This document shows, one piece after another, positions 26,255-34,694 of a stretch of 64,000 nucleotides of DNA; positions within the stretch are counted from its first letter, which is position 1; each line of letters begins with the position of its first letter. The notes beneath the pieces were generated by a model. That model was not told the DNA's origin, searched no databases, and was given only the letters and a program-made list of their open reading frames with translations. The stretch spans positions 124,001 through 188,000 of the forward strand of contig NZ_JAQAGZ010000013.1 of the NCBI RefSeq assembly GCF_027533625.1. The letters are read 5' to 3'. Made by a program: the position numbers and the translations under genes. This DNA is from Paenibacillus gyeongsangnamensis. Its GTDB lineage: Bacteria > Bacillota > Bacilli > Paenibacillales > NBRC-103111.

Positions 26255-26854
26255 ATGGCAGTGAAGCGAACAACAGAGTCACAATTGGACGCACAACCCG
26301 ATGAACGCAAGGAGCAAATCAAGAGAGCGGCTCTTAAAGTGTTCGCCAAGAAAGGAATCGACGGAACCAAAATCAGTATGATTGCGGCTGAAGCCGGTAT
26401 TAGCCAAGGGTTGTCCTACCGCTACTTCAGTTCCAAGGAAGAGATCCTCACCGTTCTTGTGCAGGAAGCGATAGACAATTCTCAGACTGCGATCAGGAAT
26501 GTTCATCATTTGCCCGGATCGCCCAGAGAACAAATGAGAACATTTACCCAAAACATGCTGGATGAGAGTCATAAGCAATACATTATGCTGCTCCAGCATG
26601 CGTTCGCCTCGGATGAGGTGCCGGAACAGGCTAAGCAAATGATAGAACAATATTCTCCGAGCGAAACGATTAATCAATTTGTTCCTCTATTCCTGAAGGG
26701 ACAACAAATCGGCGAATTTTGTGAAGGCGACCCGCATACGTTGTTGTTCCTGTATTTCTCGGTTATCACCGGTCTTATGCTGCAGGACACTCCGCCCCCC
26801 CGAGGGTCTTGGATTCAAGAGATCGATACCATTATGAAGATGATAACGAAATGA
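26255..26854 (+). CDS. TetR/AcrR-family transcriptional regulator
   Basis: The 199-residue protein has an N-terminal helix-turn-helix (FAKKGIDGTKISMIAAEAGISQGLSYRYF) and a helical C-domain. It lies 10 bp after the dehydrogenase gene, so it is co-transcribed from the operator-bearing promoter at 25236 and very likely represses it. Confidence 0.9.
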   Translation: MAVKRTTESQLDAQPDERKEQIKRAALKVFAKKGIDGTKISMIAAEAGISQGLSYRYFSSKEEILTVLVQEAIDNSQTAIRNVHHLPGSPREQMRTFTQNMLDESHKQYIMLLQHAFASDEVPEQAKQMIEQYSPSETINQFVPLFLKGQQIGEFCEGDPHTLLFLYFSVITGLMLQDTPPPRGSWIQEIDTIMKMITK

Positions 26855-26908
26855 GCCAAGCTAACTGCATTCAAGATCAGACCGAAGAGGAATGATGGTT
26901 TCCGCACT

Positions 26909-27526
26909 TTACTTTAGAGCTATTCTTGATGCTTCTTGAACGAGGCTCCGATCGGGAGATTGGATTAATTTGGCCGTGATGATATAGCGGTTAGGGGCAT
27001 TTCCGATATAGGAAAACGGATAGCAGGTGATCAGAGTAAGTATTGCGTCCTGGCTGGGCTTAACGGCGTGTTCCTCGTGTTGGCTGACAATGATGTGGCT
27101 GACCATTTGATAGCGGAATGTGCCTTCGCTGGTCTCGACAACGATTTCATCCCCATTACGAAGCTGACCCAGCTTGCGGAATACCCCGTCGCGGTGGCCG
27201 GCAAGTACGGAATTTCCATTGGAGCCAGGGGCGGGAGTAGCCGGATCATACCCCACCCCTTCTTTCAAATCCTCATCGGTAATCCCCCGGACAATCGGAA
27301 ATTGTTTATCAATGGTGGGAAAAATAATTTTTCCTACCAAGTGAGTGTTTACGGGTGCGGCCGCCTTCGCCTTGGAAAACGATTCGGGATCGCGCTGCGT
27401 CTGATCCCATACTTCGATTCCTCGCTGAATCTCGATTTCGCCGCTGCCGATCTGATACGCGCTGTAGAAGACCACGCCGAGAGAAACCGCAAAAATAGCG
27501 CTTAATATAAGGGTCCAGCCTCTCAT
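26909..27526 (-). CDS. class D sortase
   Basis: The 205-residue protein has one N-terminal membrane anchor (residues ~5-25) and a sortase barrel. Catalytic His is in VLAGHRDGVF, Cys in TLITCYPF and Arg in NAPNRYII. It joins LPxTG-type proteins to the cell wall or to each other. Its ATG overlaps the stop of the LPNTG protein gene by 4 bp (27523-27526), so the neighbouring collagen-like protein is its clear substrate. Confidence 0.93.
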   Translation of the reverse strand: MRGWTLILSAIFAVSLGVVFYSAYQIGSGEIEIQRGIEVWDQTQRDPESFSKAKAAAPVNTHLVGKIIFPTIDKQFPIVRGITDEDLKEGVGYDPATPAPGSNGNSVLAGHRDGVFRKLGQLRNGDEIVVETSEGTFRYQMVSHIIVSQHEEHAVKPSQDAILTLITCYPFSYIGNAPNRYIITAKLIQSPDRSLVQEASRIALK

Positions 27527-28314
27527 TGCTTATGTACCTCTTTGATGCGTCTCCATAACGCGACACCTGATATTCCCGCAACAAGAAAACCTTCCAATCC
27601 CCACGAATACCACATGGTTCCTGTATTCGGCAGCGAGTAGGAGCCGACGATGGCGTGCGTCGAAGTATCCCCGACATATGAAATTTGCATTTCCGTCCCT
27701 GTCGGACCCGTCTGAGAGGAAGCCGGTTTATTCGTCCCGGATTCTCCCTGATTACTCGGCGAATTCGTGTTGTCCGCTCCCTGCGAACTCGTATCGTTTG
27801 AACTCACCGCTTCCTGATGCTCCATATTGGTCATACCCGGATTGTTCGTATCCGGCGGGCTTGTGCTGCCCGAGCTCGACGAATTCGAATGCGAATCGCC
27901 TGTATGAGAGTCAACCGGACCTGATCCCCCCGGGTGGCTTGGATTATCCGTGTTACCGGGATTACCCGGAGTTCCGGGACTACCTGGATTACCCGGAGTA
28001 CTCGGAGTGCCAGGATTACCCGGGTTGCCGGAATCGCCGGAATCGCCCGAGTCCCCCGGATTGCCTGGATTCCCCGGATTGCCTGGATTGCCTGGATTGC
28101 CCGGATTCCCTGGATTCCCCGGATTCCCCGGATTCCCCGGATTCCCTGGATTCCCTGGATTCCCTGGATTCCCTGGATTCCCTGGATTCCCTGGATTCCC
28201 CGGATTACCGGGATGGCCCGGACCGCCTGAGGAGAGCCCTGTCTCGAACATGATGATTTGAGTCGCTAAGACCAGCGGGCGAACATACCGTTTTTTTTCA
28301 AGTTTGCCCCTCAT
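27523..28314 (-). CDS. collagen-like (Gly-Asn-Pro repeat) cell-wall protein with LPNTG anchor
   Basis: The 263-residue protein has a short N-terminus (MRGKLEKKRYVRPLVLATQI...), about 100 residues of Gly-X-Pro triplets dominated by GNP, a Ser/Thr/Asn-rich spacer, then LPNTG, a hydrophobic stretch and a basic tail (WRRIKEVHK). Such proteins form collagen-like triple-helical stalks on cells or spores. No ordinary signal peptide is visible, because residues 1-33 are basic and only weakly hydrophobic. The K-x-Y-x-x-P-x-V look recalls leader segments of small secreted peptides. It is translated with the sortase gene. Confidence 0.85.
   Translation of the reverse strand: MRGKLEKKRYVRPLVLATQIIMFETGLSSGGPGHPGNPGNPGNPGNPGNPGNPGNPGNPGNPGNPGNPGNPGNPGNPGNPGNPGNPGDSGDSGDSGNPGNPGTPSTPGNPGSPGTPGNPGNTDNPSHPGGSGPVDSHTGDSHSNSSSSGSTSPPDTNNPGMTNMEHQEAVSSNDTSSQGADNTNSPSNQGESGTNKPASSQTGPTGTEMQISYVGDTSTHAIVGSYSLPNTGTMWYSWGLEGFLVAGISGVALWRRIKEVHKQ
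28000..28215. repeat. 9-bp tandem repeat array coding Gly-Asn-Pro
   Basis: The unit GGATTCCCT (and variants) repeats in register with codons, coding GNP on the minus strand. The longest uniform run is about 28083-28200. Such arrays change copy number by slippage. Confidence 0.9.
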
Positions 28315-28534
28315 TGCTTACACACCGCCTATGTTCAACTAGAATCATATGTCATCTTATTCCTATTCTGTAACCGTATTTATAAGGCAAATCCGTGCAG
28401 CTTCATCCTTTAAATGGATTATAAAGGCGGTTTACCCTCTTATCTCAGCGTTAATGTTTGCATACTGCGTTTGGCCCCCCTGGTTTCACCTCCTCGTTAA
28501 GATCATTTACAGCAACTTGGAAATTTTGTTCATT

Positions 28535-28553
28535 TAGATACATATTGTATCAA
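28535..28553. promoter_or_regulatory. palindromic site GATAC-N5-GTATC
   Basis: TA-GATAC-ATATT-GTATC-AA lies 221 bp upstream of the collagen-like gene start. The same GATAC-N5-GTATC pattern with matching flanks occurs at 31477-31495 upstream of the SLH-protein gene. Confidence 0.45.
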
Positions 28554-28807
28554 ATTACAGCGTTTTGCAATAGTATTTTATGTCCGGGTATTCCTGAAGC
28601 TTCGACAATGCGATCCATTGCTGTTTTGAATCGAATATTGTAAAAAATTATCATTTATTGTTGAGATTATCCCTGTATTTGTATAATTCAGCATGACACA
28701 ATCCGTATCATAAGGGAGGCATTGGAAGGGATATGGAAAAAGGCCCCAAGACCTGGACGAATTCCATAGGCCATGAGGCTGATGCCATAGCGGGTTGTCG
28801 GATCAAA

Positions 28808-28848
28808 GAAAAAGACCGCTCCCGCTTCTTAAGAGAAGCGGAGAACGG
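28808..28848 (-). terminator. terminator of the SGNH/SLH gene
   Basis: On the minus strand, a CCGTTCTCCGCTTCT / AGAAGCGGGAGCGG imperfect stem is followed by TCTTTTTC, just after the stop at 28866. Confidence 0.7.
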
Positions 28849-28865
28849 CCTTCGTTGCATACGGC

Positions 28866-31331
28866 TTAATTAATAAAGCCGACATAAACGAGCAGCCGCT
28901 TGAGCACGGTTGCCGCTTGAGCGCGGGTAGCGATTTCTTGCGCACCGAACTGATCGGCGGCGTAGCCCTGCAGGAGGCCGGCTTCTACGCTCTGGGCCGC
29001 GGATTCTTTAGCCCATGAAGGGATTTGAGTGCGGTCCTTGAACCTCGACATCAGGTTCGTCTCCGCCGTCTCCGGCAGCTTCACCGGCTTGCCTGCCAAG
29101 CGCAGCGCCTTGGCCAGCAGCACGGCCATTTGTCCGCGGGTGATGCTTGCGGACGGCTTGAAGCTGCCGTCCTCGAAGCCCTCGATGAGTCCGGCCTCGG
29201 CTGCGGCTCCGATCGCTCCGGCAGCCCAGTGGCCGGACGGCACATCGCTATATTTGGAGGCTGCGGTCCGGTCAGGCAGCCCGAGCGCACGGACCAGCAG
29301 GGCGGCGAACTCGGCGCGGGTGACTTCCTTATCCGGGGCGAAGGCGTTGTCCGATACGCCTTGAATCAGCAGCTTGCTGGCCAGGCTCTCCACCTCGGCG
29401 GCCGACCAGTGGCTTTGAACATCCTTGAACGACTTCTTGCCCGTTGCGAGTGTAACGGTTCCGGCTTGCAGCAGGTGCACCGACGCTGCCGTGCCGCTGC
29501 CGCTAGGACGGAACACCGCAGGAGTAAAGCCGACTCCCGTTTGAGTATTATACGTTAATGCGGTAACCGTAGAGGAGGCTGTATCCTTCGCCGCATAGAG
29601 GCTGAGCTCCGCATACTTTCCTCCGTTCGGCTGCGGCAGCTCTACGGCCTTGCCGTCCGCGCCGGTAATTCGCAGGCGAAGATCCACCGGTCCGGGCGGC
29701 AGCTGGCCGAGCCCGCGGCTCTCCACAGCTTGCTTGACCCCGTCAGCCGCTGAGCCGGACAGCGTCTTCAGAGTAACGGACAAGGTCGCATTCGCCGCAT
29801 CTGCGGCATTATTTTTGAACCAGGTCAGCGGAACGGCAAACTCAATGTCGCCTGCCTTGAATCGGATCACGGTAGATGAAGCGACCGCAAGATCTGCATT
29901 TACCGTATCCGCAGGCAGGGTAAACCTTACGGCAGCGCTGCTGCCCTTTGCTTCCAGCATCAGGATCTGCTGATCCGCAGTCTTGGCCTTCAGCTTATCC
30001 AGCGCTGCCGCCAGCTTCTCTTTGCTTACTGCTGCCTGAGTAACGGGCGTACCGTCGACGTCTTTATCCGCGGTCAGGTCGGACGCCTCGAACGTCAGCT
30101 TCTCCCAGCCGGTATCGGTGCCGGACGATCCCGCCCCGCCCGATCCTGCCGAACTGCCTCCGCCGGACGATCCGCCGGAGGTACCGCCTGATCCGCCGGT
30201 ACTGCCGGAGCTGTCATCCTTCGTACGGAAGCTTACTGTCGGCCCCCCAGTACTCCATAAGCCCACTGCGTCGCCCGCTTCGACTCTCAGGTTGTACGTG
30301 TGCAAAGGGCTGAGTCCCGTCAGATCATACTGGTACACGCCGCCATAGACGGACGACTGTACGGTCAAGGCGCTGGCGTAAACCGTCGCAAGTACCGACG
30401 CGTCATTATAGATTCGGTAGGAGGTTACTCCGATATTATCCGATGCCGGTAACCATGCAAGATGTGCGCTGCGGGTCGTAATATTGGTCGCGGTTAAGCT
30501 CTTCATCCACAATACGCCGGCCTGAATGTTTCTCCAGAACTCGCCGGCTACCGCCTGATACCCCTCCGGACTTAAGTGAATGTTTGCCGGGCTCGGAATA
30601 TAGGTCGTCGCCTTGGCTGCGATCAGGTCCTTGGTCGGCACAAATGTCGCACCCATGGTTGCAGCCGTCTGCTTTAGCGCCAGATTGAGCTGATCCAATA
30701 CGGTTAGCAGACCCGCTTGCTCTTGAGCCGATAAATAAGGAAAGGCGTTATAATAGCCCATGACATACAGATCGGCTTTCGGACTTAAGCCTCTAAGCTC
30801 GGCCAGAATCTGATAAACGTTGCTCTGCACGGTCAGCAGCATAGGCTGAATTTCCTCGGGATTCAGGTAGACGCTATGCGTTACGGAATCCTGGTGCAGC
30901 AGACCCAGAAGATCGTTTGCCCCGGCATCCAGCGTTACAAGATTGGCGTTTTTTGCCACGTCGCGGATAGCGAGGCCGTTTGGATCGGGCCGGCCGTAAA
31001 CATCCTTCGTCACATTGGCCTTCAAATCCGTTAGCACGTCGGCTGTCGTATACTTAGGGTACGAGAAGCGTTTCTCGTAGCCGACGAGACTCCCTGTCCC
31101 CTGGATGCTGGCAGCCAAATAATCCGCATAGCTGAGACCTGCCGTATTCGTTGGCGTTACGCCATAGGCTAACGAATCGCCGAGCGCGAGATAGGTTACG
31201 TTCTGGGACCAGTGCGGCGGGATGGAATCGGCCGCAGAGCTTGCCGCGTCCGACGCCGATACCAACAGCGGGGATGCAGCCGAAGCAAGCAGGGCTGCGA
31301 GTGCGATTGAAACAACAGCTTTGCTGAACAT
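28866..31331 (-). CDS. secreted SGNH/GDSL hydrolase with Fn3 domain and three SLH domains
   Basis: The 821-residue protein has a signal peptide (~1-26, ending in LLVSASDA). An SGNH hydrolase domain follows, with LALGDSLAYG (nucleophile Ser), DAGANDL and NIHLSPEGY (catalytic His). Then come a fibronectin type III domain (~275-370), a Gly/Ser linker, a ~200-residue unassigned domain, and three C-terminal SLH repeats (FKDVQSHW, YSDVPSGHW, FKDRTQIPSW). SLH repeats bind pyruvylated wall polymers, so it is displayed at the cell surface. The hydrolase is probably an esterase or lipase-like enzyme, possibly acting on acetylated glycans. The gene is monocistronic. Confidence 0.92.
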   Translation of the reverse strand: MFSKAVVSIALAALLASAASPLLVSASDAASSAADSIPPHWSQNVTYLALGDSLAYGVTPTNTAGLSYADYLAASIQGTGSLVGYEKRFSYPKYTTADVLTDLKANVTKDVYGRPDPNGLAIRDVAKNANLVTLDAGANDLLGLLHQDSVTHSVYLNPEEIQPMLLTVQSNVYQILAELRGLSPKADLYVMGYYNAFPYLSAQEQAGLLTVLDQLNLALKQTAATMGATFVPTKDLIAAKATTYIPSPANIHLSPEGYQAVAGEFWRNIQAGVLWMKSLTATNITTRSAHLAWLPASDNIGVTSYRIYNDASVLATVYASALTVQSSVYGGVYQYDLTGLSPLHTYNLRVEAGDAVGLWSTGGPTVSFRTKDDSSGSTGGSGGTSGGSSGGGSSAGSGGAGSSGTDTGWEKLTFEASDLTADKDVDGTPVTQAAVSKEKLAAALDKLKAKTADQQILMLEAKGSSAAVRFTLPADTVNADLAVASSTVIRFKAGDIEFAVPLTWFKNNAADAANATLSVTLKTLSGSAADGVKQAVESRGLGQLPPGPVDLRLRITGADGKAVELPQPNGGKYAELSLYAAKDTASSTVTALTYNTQTGVGFTPAVFRPSGSGTAASVHLLQAGTVTLATGKKSFKDVQSHWSAAEVESLASKLLIQGVSDNAFAPDKEVTRAEFAALLVRALGLPDRTAASKYSDVPSGHWAAGAIGAAAEAGLIEGFEDGSFKPSASITRGQMAVLLAKALRLAGKPVKLPETAETNLMSRFKDRTQIPSWAKESAAQSVEAGLLQGYAADQFGAQEIATRAQAATVLKRLLVYVGFIN

Positions 31332-31476
31332 AGTACCTCCTTGTAATCATTCAGATTAAGAATATGAATGCGATCCATTCGATACAAACAAGTGTTAGGT
31401 CCATATGGATGGAGCGACCTTTTCGCCCCGTTCGCTTCAGCTCTTTCCGCCTCCTTTACAACATAGCGAATTTATT

Positions 31477-31495
31477 TTGATACTAAATGTATCAA
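31477..31495. promoter_or_regulatory. palindromic site TTGATAC-N5-GTATCAA
   Basis: Perfect 7-bp arms around TAAAT, 146 bp upstream of the SLH-protein start. It shares GATAC-N5-GTATC with 28535-28553, upstream of the other surface-protein gene. Confidence 0.5.
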
Positions 31496-31676
31496 AGCCC
31501 CTGTAAATATACCACAGTTTCCCTCTCATGGTAAATAAATCTGTGAAACCAAATGCAGCTGAAGCGAATATAAATCATGGCGATAATGGTTATTTTTTAG
31601 GTTATAATTAACCAATAAAACAACTTTAAAACTTGTAGAAGGCCAGAACTTCTGGGAATATTTACGGCAGTATACA

Positions 31677-31693
31677 TTGGCACGATTCTTGCT
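31677..31693 (+). promoter_or_regulatory. sigma-54 (-24/-12) promoter
   Basis: TTGGCACG-ATTC-TTGCT matches the sigma-54 consensus, with GG and GC separated by exactly 10 bp. It lies 198 bp upstream of the transporter start. A sigma-54 activator gene follows the operon, which strongly supports it. Confidence 0.85.
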
Positions 31694-31750
31694 GTATCTA
31701 TACAGGGACAGGGGGGAAGAGGAGTCTATAAAAAACAGAAGGTAATGAGA

Positions 31751-31844
31751 CCAGGATAAACGGCTACACCATCCTTGTCTTACAAGGACCAGCGCGTTTA
31801 CCAAGGTTGATGCGAAGCTATAAGTTACGAAAACTTATAAATTC
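31751..31844 (+). repeat. 94-nt inverted repeat, left copy
   Basis: It matches the reverse complement of 34537-34630 at 86 of 94 positions without gaps. It contains two hairpins, CCTTGT-CTT-ACAAGG and TATAAGTT-ACGAA-AACTTATA. It lies between the sigma-54 promoter and the transporter start, so it is part of the mRNA leader. The 31332-31890 interval has no gene, only this, the promoter and the site at 31477. Confidence 0.85.
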
Positions 31845-31890
31845 TTATCAACTGAAAAAGAATCACTACGATATGGGAGGACGCAACGAA

Positions 31891-33330
31891 ATGGAACAAT
31901 CAACAATGCAAGAGATGACTCAAGAGAAAATAACGAAAAAAAGGAGATTTGCACAGCCTGACGCGTACGTTCTATTATTTTTTGTTGCATTGATCTGCGC
32001 TCTGGCTACCTACATTTTACCGGCGGGAGTTTTCAAGACGGTAAAAAAAGGCGATATTACCGTAACGGTTCCGGGAAGCTATCATGCCGTTGCCGCAAAT
32101 CATACGGGCTTCGTAGAGTTCTTTACCGCGATTCAAACCGGAATGGTGAAAGGCGCTCCGATTATTTTTCTTATCCTTTTTACCAGCGGAGCTTTAGCTG
32201 TCATTGAAAAATCAGGAGCGATCGATGCGTTTCTGAAGTCGACTATTACTCGATTCAGTAATCGGCTGCTGCTTCTAATCATCCCTGTAGGCTTGGTCTT
32301 TTCTGTTTTAGGAATGACCGGGATTGTTGTCAATTCGGTTATTGCCTTTATTCCTTTAGGATTAATCATTGCAAGGGGATTAAAATTGGATCCCGTTTTC
32401 GGTGCTGCACTGATCTATCTGGGAACCTATGCCGGATGGAATGTACCGGTGTTTGCCCCTCAAACGCTTGGGCTGTCTCAGCGTATAGCGGAGCTTCCGC
32501 TTTTCTCAGGTATCGGTTACCGGACGGTTATCTATGGAACGATTCTAGTTGTTACGCTTCTCTATATTTACTGGTATGCGCGCAAAATTCGAAAGGATCC
32601 AACGAAAAGTATCCTAGGCCCAGACTGGCTCAGCGATACGGCTCAAGTCGACGATGCTGAAATAGGCAGTAAAACAACCGTTACCCTGCAGCAAAAATTC
32701 ATCTTATCGTTTGCGGGATTATCCCTTCTTGCTTTTATGATTTACTCCCAGAAATTTAAATGGACAGAAAACGAAATGGCCGGTCTCTTTATTTTTATTG
32801 CCATCGGTTGCGGTATGATCGCACGAATGGGTGCAAATGAAATCGCTACCACATTCATTCAAGGCTGTAAGCAAATGGTTTATGGAGCGCTAATTGTGGG
32901 CATGGCCAGAGCAGTGGGCATCATCCTGGATGATGCAAAAATTTTGGATACGATCGTTAATGCGCTGGCGACCGTGCTGGCTCCCTTGTCCCCTATGGCG
33001 GCTTCGATCGGCATGTTTTTCGGAAGTGCTGCACTTCACTTCTTGATCTCCTCCGGTTCTGGGGAATCTACAGTGCTAATGCCCATTCTTGTTCCTTTGG
33101 CCGATTTGTTGCATATTACGCGCCAAGTAACTGTCCAGGCGGTTATGTTCGGAGAAGGATTCGTAAATACCATCAACCCGACATCCGGTGTAATGATGGG
33201 TGTGCTCGCAACGAGCGGCATCTCCTATGGAAAATGGCTGAAATTCATGCTTCCGTTAACGGCGGTTTGGTTTATTCTCGGAATTATTTTCATCATTGTC
33301 GGTGTAATGATCAACTGGGGGCCTTTCTAA
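31891..33330 (+). CDS. YfcC-type (C4-dicarboxylate anaerobic carrier family) membrane transporter
   Basis: The ~479-residue protein has 11-12 membrane segments. It matches the YfcC/DcuC-like group (LFFVALICALATYILPAGVF near the N-terminus; SGSGESTVLMPILVPLADLL and INPTSGVMMGVLATSGISY near the C-terminus). Members are associated with uptake of amino acids, peptides or p-aminobenzoyl-glutamate-like compounds. The downstream M20 peptidase supports import of an amidated or peptidic substrate. ATG 31891 with GGGAGG 10 nt upstream is preferred over starts inside the 94-nt repeat. Confidence 0.88.
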   Translation: MEQSTMQEMTQEKITKKRRFAQPDAYVLLFFVALICALATYILPAGVFKTVKKGDITVTVPGSYHAVAANHTGFVEFFTAIQTGMVKGAPIIFLILFTSGALAVIEKSGAIDAFLKSTITRFSNRLLLLIIPVGLVFSVLGMTGIVVNSVIAFIPLGLIIARGLKLDPVFGAALIYLGTYAGWNVPVFAPQTLGLSQRIAELPLFSGIGYRTVIYGTILVVTLLYIYWYARKIRKDPTKSILGPDWLSDTAQVDDAEIGSKTTVTLQQKFILSFAGLSLLAFMIYSQKFKWTENEMAGLFIFIAIGCGMIARMGANEIATTFIQGCKQMVYGALIVGMARAVGIILDDAKILDTIVNALATVLAPLSPMAASIGMFFGSAALHFLISSGSGESTVLMPILVPLADLLHITRQVTVQAVMFGEGFVNTINPTSGVMMGVLATSGISYGKWLKFMLPLTAVWFILGIIFIIVGVMINWGPF

Positions 33331-33357
33331 TGACTAACAACAAGGGGATATTACTAG

Positions 33358-34482
33358 ATGAATAAAGTATTAGAGTACATAAAGCAACACCAGGAAGAGA
33401 TGCTGGAAGATCTAAAAACGCTTGTGCTGGCCGAATCGCCCACTCATTCGAAAGAACGGGTAGATCAATGTGGAGCAGAAATTCAAAAGCTGTTTAAGAA
33501 GCATCTTCACCTTGATTCGGAAGTGATTCCTCAAAAGCATGCGGGAAACCATATGCGATTTAGTTATGGAACGGGCGATGAGCAAATCTTGATCCTTGGA
33601 CATTTTGATACGGTTTGGGATGTGGGAAGGCTGTCCTACCGTGTAGAAGGAAACAGAGCGTATGGGCCGGGCATTCTGGATATGAAGGGAGGGATCATCC
33701 AAGCTCTTTGGGCGGTTAAAGCCTGCCGTGAGCTCGGGATTTCCTTAAATAAGCGAATTGTTTTCTTGTGCACCAGTGATGAAGAGGTTGGAAGCAGTTC
33801 GTCCCGGGAGCTGATCGAGCGGGAAGCTGTACAGAGCCGAGCTGTACTCGTTCCGGAGCCGGCAGCGGCGCACACAGGTGCATTGAAAACGACCCGTAAG
33901 GGGGTTGGCCGATTTGCGATCAAGATCACAGGAAAGGCAGCGCATGCGGGAAATCATCATCAGGATGGAATCAGCGCCGTACAGGAAATGGCTCATCAAA
34001 TTTTATTCCTGCACTCTCTCACCGACTATGAATTGGGGACAACCCTAAATGTGGGCGTGGTACGAGGAGGAAGCACAGAAAATGTGGTAGCTGAACAGGC
34101 GGAACTGGGTGTGGACCTGCGAATCAGCCAAATTAGTGAGGGAGAACGGATTTCGAAAATCATTTATGGGTTGAAGCCGCATTCGGAAGGAATTACCCTG
34201 CAGGTTTCCGGAGGAGTCAACCGCCCGCCGATGGAAAAAACCGCGGGGAATGAACAATTGTTCAGACTTGCCGCAGCATGCTCATTTGAATTAGGCTTTC
34301 CCTTGATAGAGGAAGCCGTGGGCGGAGGCAGTGACGGGAATTTCACAACAGCTTTAGGCATTCCGACATTGGACGGGTTAGGCGCTGTAGGGGAAGGAAT
34401 CCATGCTGAAAACGAGCATGTTGAAATCGATCAACTTCCTGTCAGGGCTACACTGATGGCGGGCCTTCTTCGTAAGCTATGA
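33358..34482 (+). CDS. M20-family metallopeptidase (carboxypeptidase G2-like)
   Basis: The 374-residue protein has the M20 metal-site pattern: LGHFDTVW (His, Asp), GPGILDMKGG (bridging Asp), CTSDEEVGS (Glu pair), and a dimerisation domain with AAHAGNHHQDG. Absence of a signal peptide indicates a cytoplasmic enzyme. It probably hydrolyses the amide or dipeptide taken up by the transporter 27 bp upstream, releasing glutamate or another amino acid. Confidence 0.9.
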   Translation: MNKVLEYIKQHQEEMLEDLKTLVLAESPTHSKERVDQCGAEIQKLFKKHLHLDSEVIPQKHAGNHMRFSYGTGDEQILILGHFDTVWDVGRLSYRVEGNRAYGPGILDMKGGIIQALWAVKACRELGISLNKRIVFLCTSDEEVGSSSSRELIEREAVQSRAVLVPEPAAAHTGALKTTRKGVGRFAIKITGKAAHAGNHHQDGISAVQEMAHQILFLHSLTDYELGTTLNVGVVRGGSTENVVAEQAELGVDLRISQISEGERISKIIYGLKPHSEGITLQVSGGVNRPPMEKTAGNEQLFRLAAACSFELGFPLIEEAVGGGSDGNFTTALGIPTLDGLGAVGEGIHAENEHVEIDQLPVRATLMAGLLRKL

Positions 34483-34495
34483 TTTATACAATAAA

Positions 34496-34528
34496 AATGC
34501 AAGTGCCGAGAGGTGCTTGCATTTTTTT
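34496..34528 (+). terminator. terminator of the transporter/peptidase operon
   Basis: AATGCAAGTGCC/GGTGCTTGCATT stem with GAGA loop followed by seven T residues. It lies just inside the right 94-nt repeat. Confidence 0.8.
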
Positions 34529-34536
34529 AGTTGGAA

Positions 34537-34630
34537 GAATTTATAAGTTTTCGCAACTTACAGCTTCGCATCAACCTTGATAAACGTGCTGGTCCATGTA
34601 AGACAAGGACGGGGTAACCGTTTATCCTGG
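34537..34630 (-). repeat. 94-nt inverted repeat, right copy
   Basis: Reverse-complement partner of 31751-31844 (8 mismatches). The two copies bracket the transporter and peptidase genes exactly, with the sigma-54 promoter on one side and the activator gene on the other. Confidence 0.85.
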
Positions 34631-34694
34631 GGTATCGCTTTAGGAGTGTTTTTAGGCTATCATGGTTCTAGCAACAATTAAGAGGGGAGAAAAC

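Larger units (their letters stand above)
28315..28865. other. intergenic region upstream of the collagen-like/sortase genes
   Basis: AT-rich 550-bp region. It holds the candidate operator at 28535-28553 and the terminator of the SGNH gene near 28808-28848. It should also contain the promoter of the collagen-like gene, but I could not fix a convincing -35/-10 pair. Confidence 0.5.

Noticed and set aside
27990..28230. Short regular repeats as a CRISPR array
   Set aside because: The 9-bp units are contiguous, in codon register and code Gly-Asn-Pro; there are no unique spacers.
27934..28261. Long open frames on the + strand opposite the collagen-like gene
   Set aside because: They are repeat-driven antisense frames without ribosome sites; the minus-strand frame has LPNTG and sortase coupling.
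28733..28873. 46-codon + strand frame starting MEKGPKTWTNS
   Set aside because: It runs through the terminator and into the end of the SGNH gene on the other strand; no homologue is recognised and ribosome-site spacing is poor.
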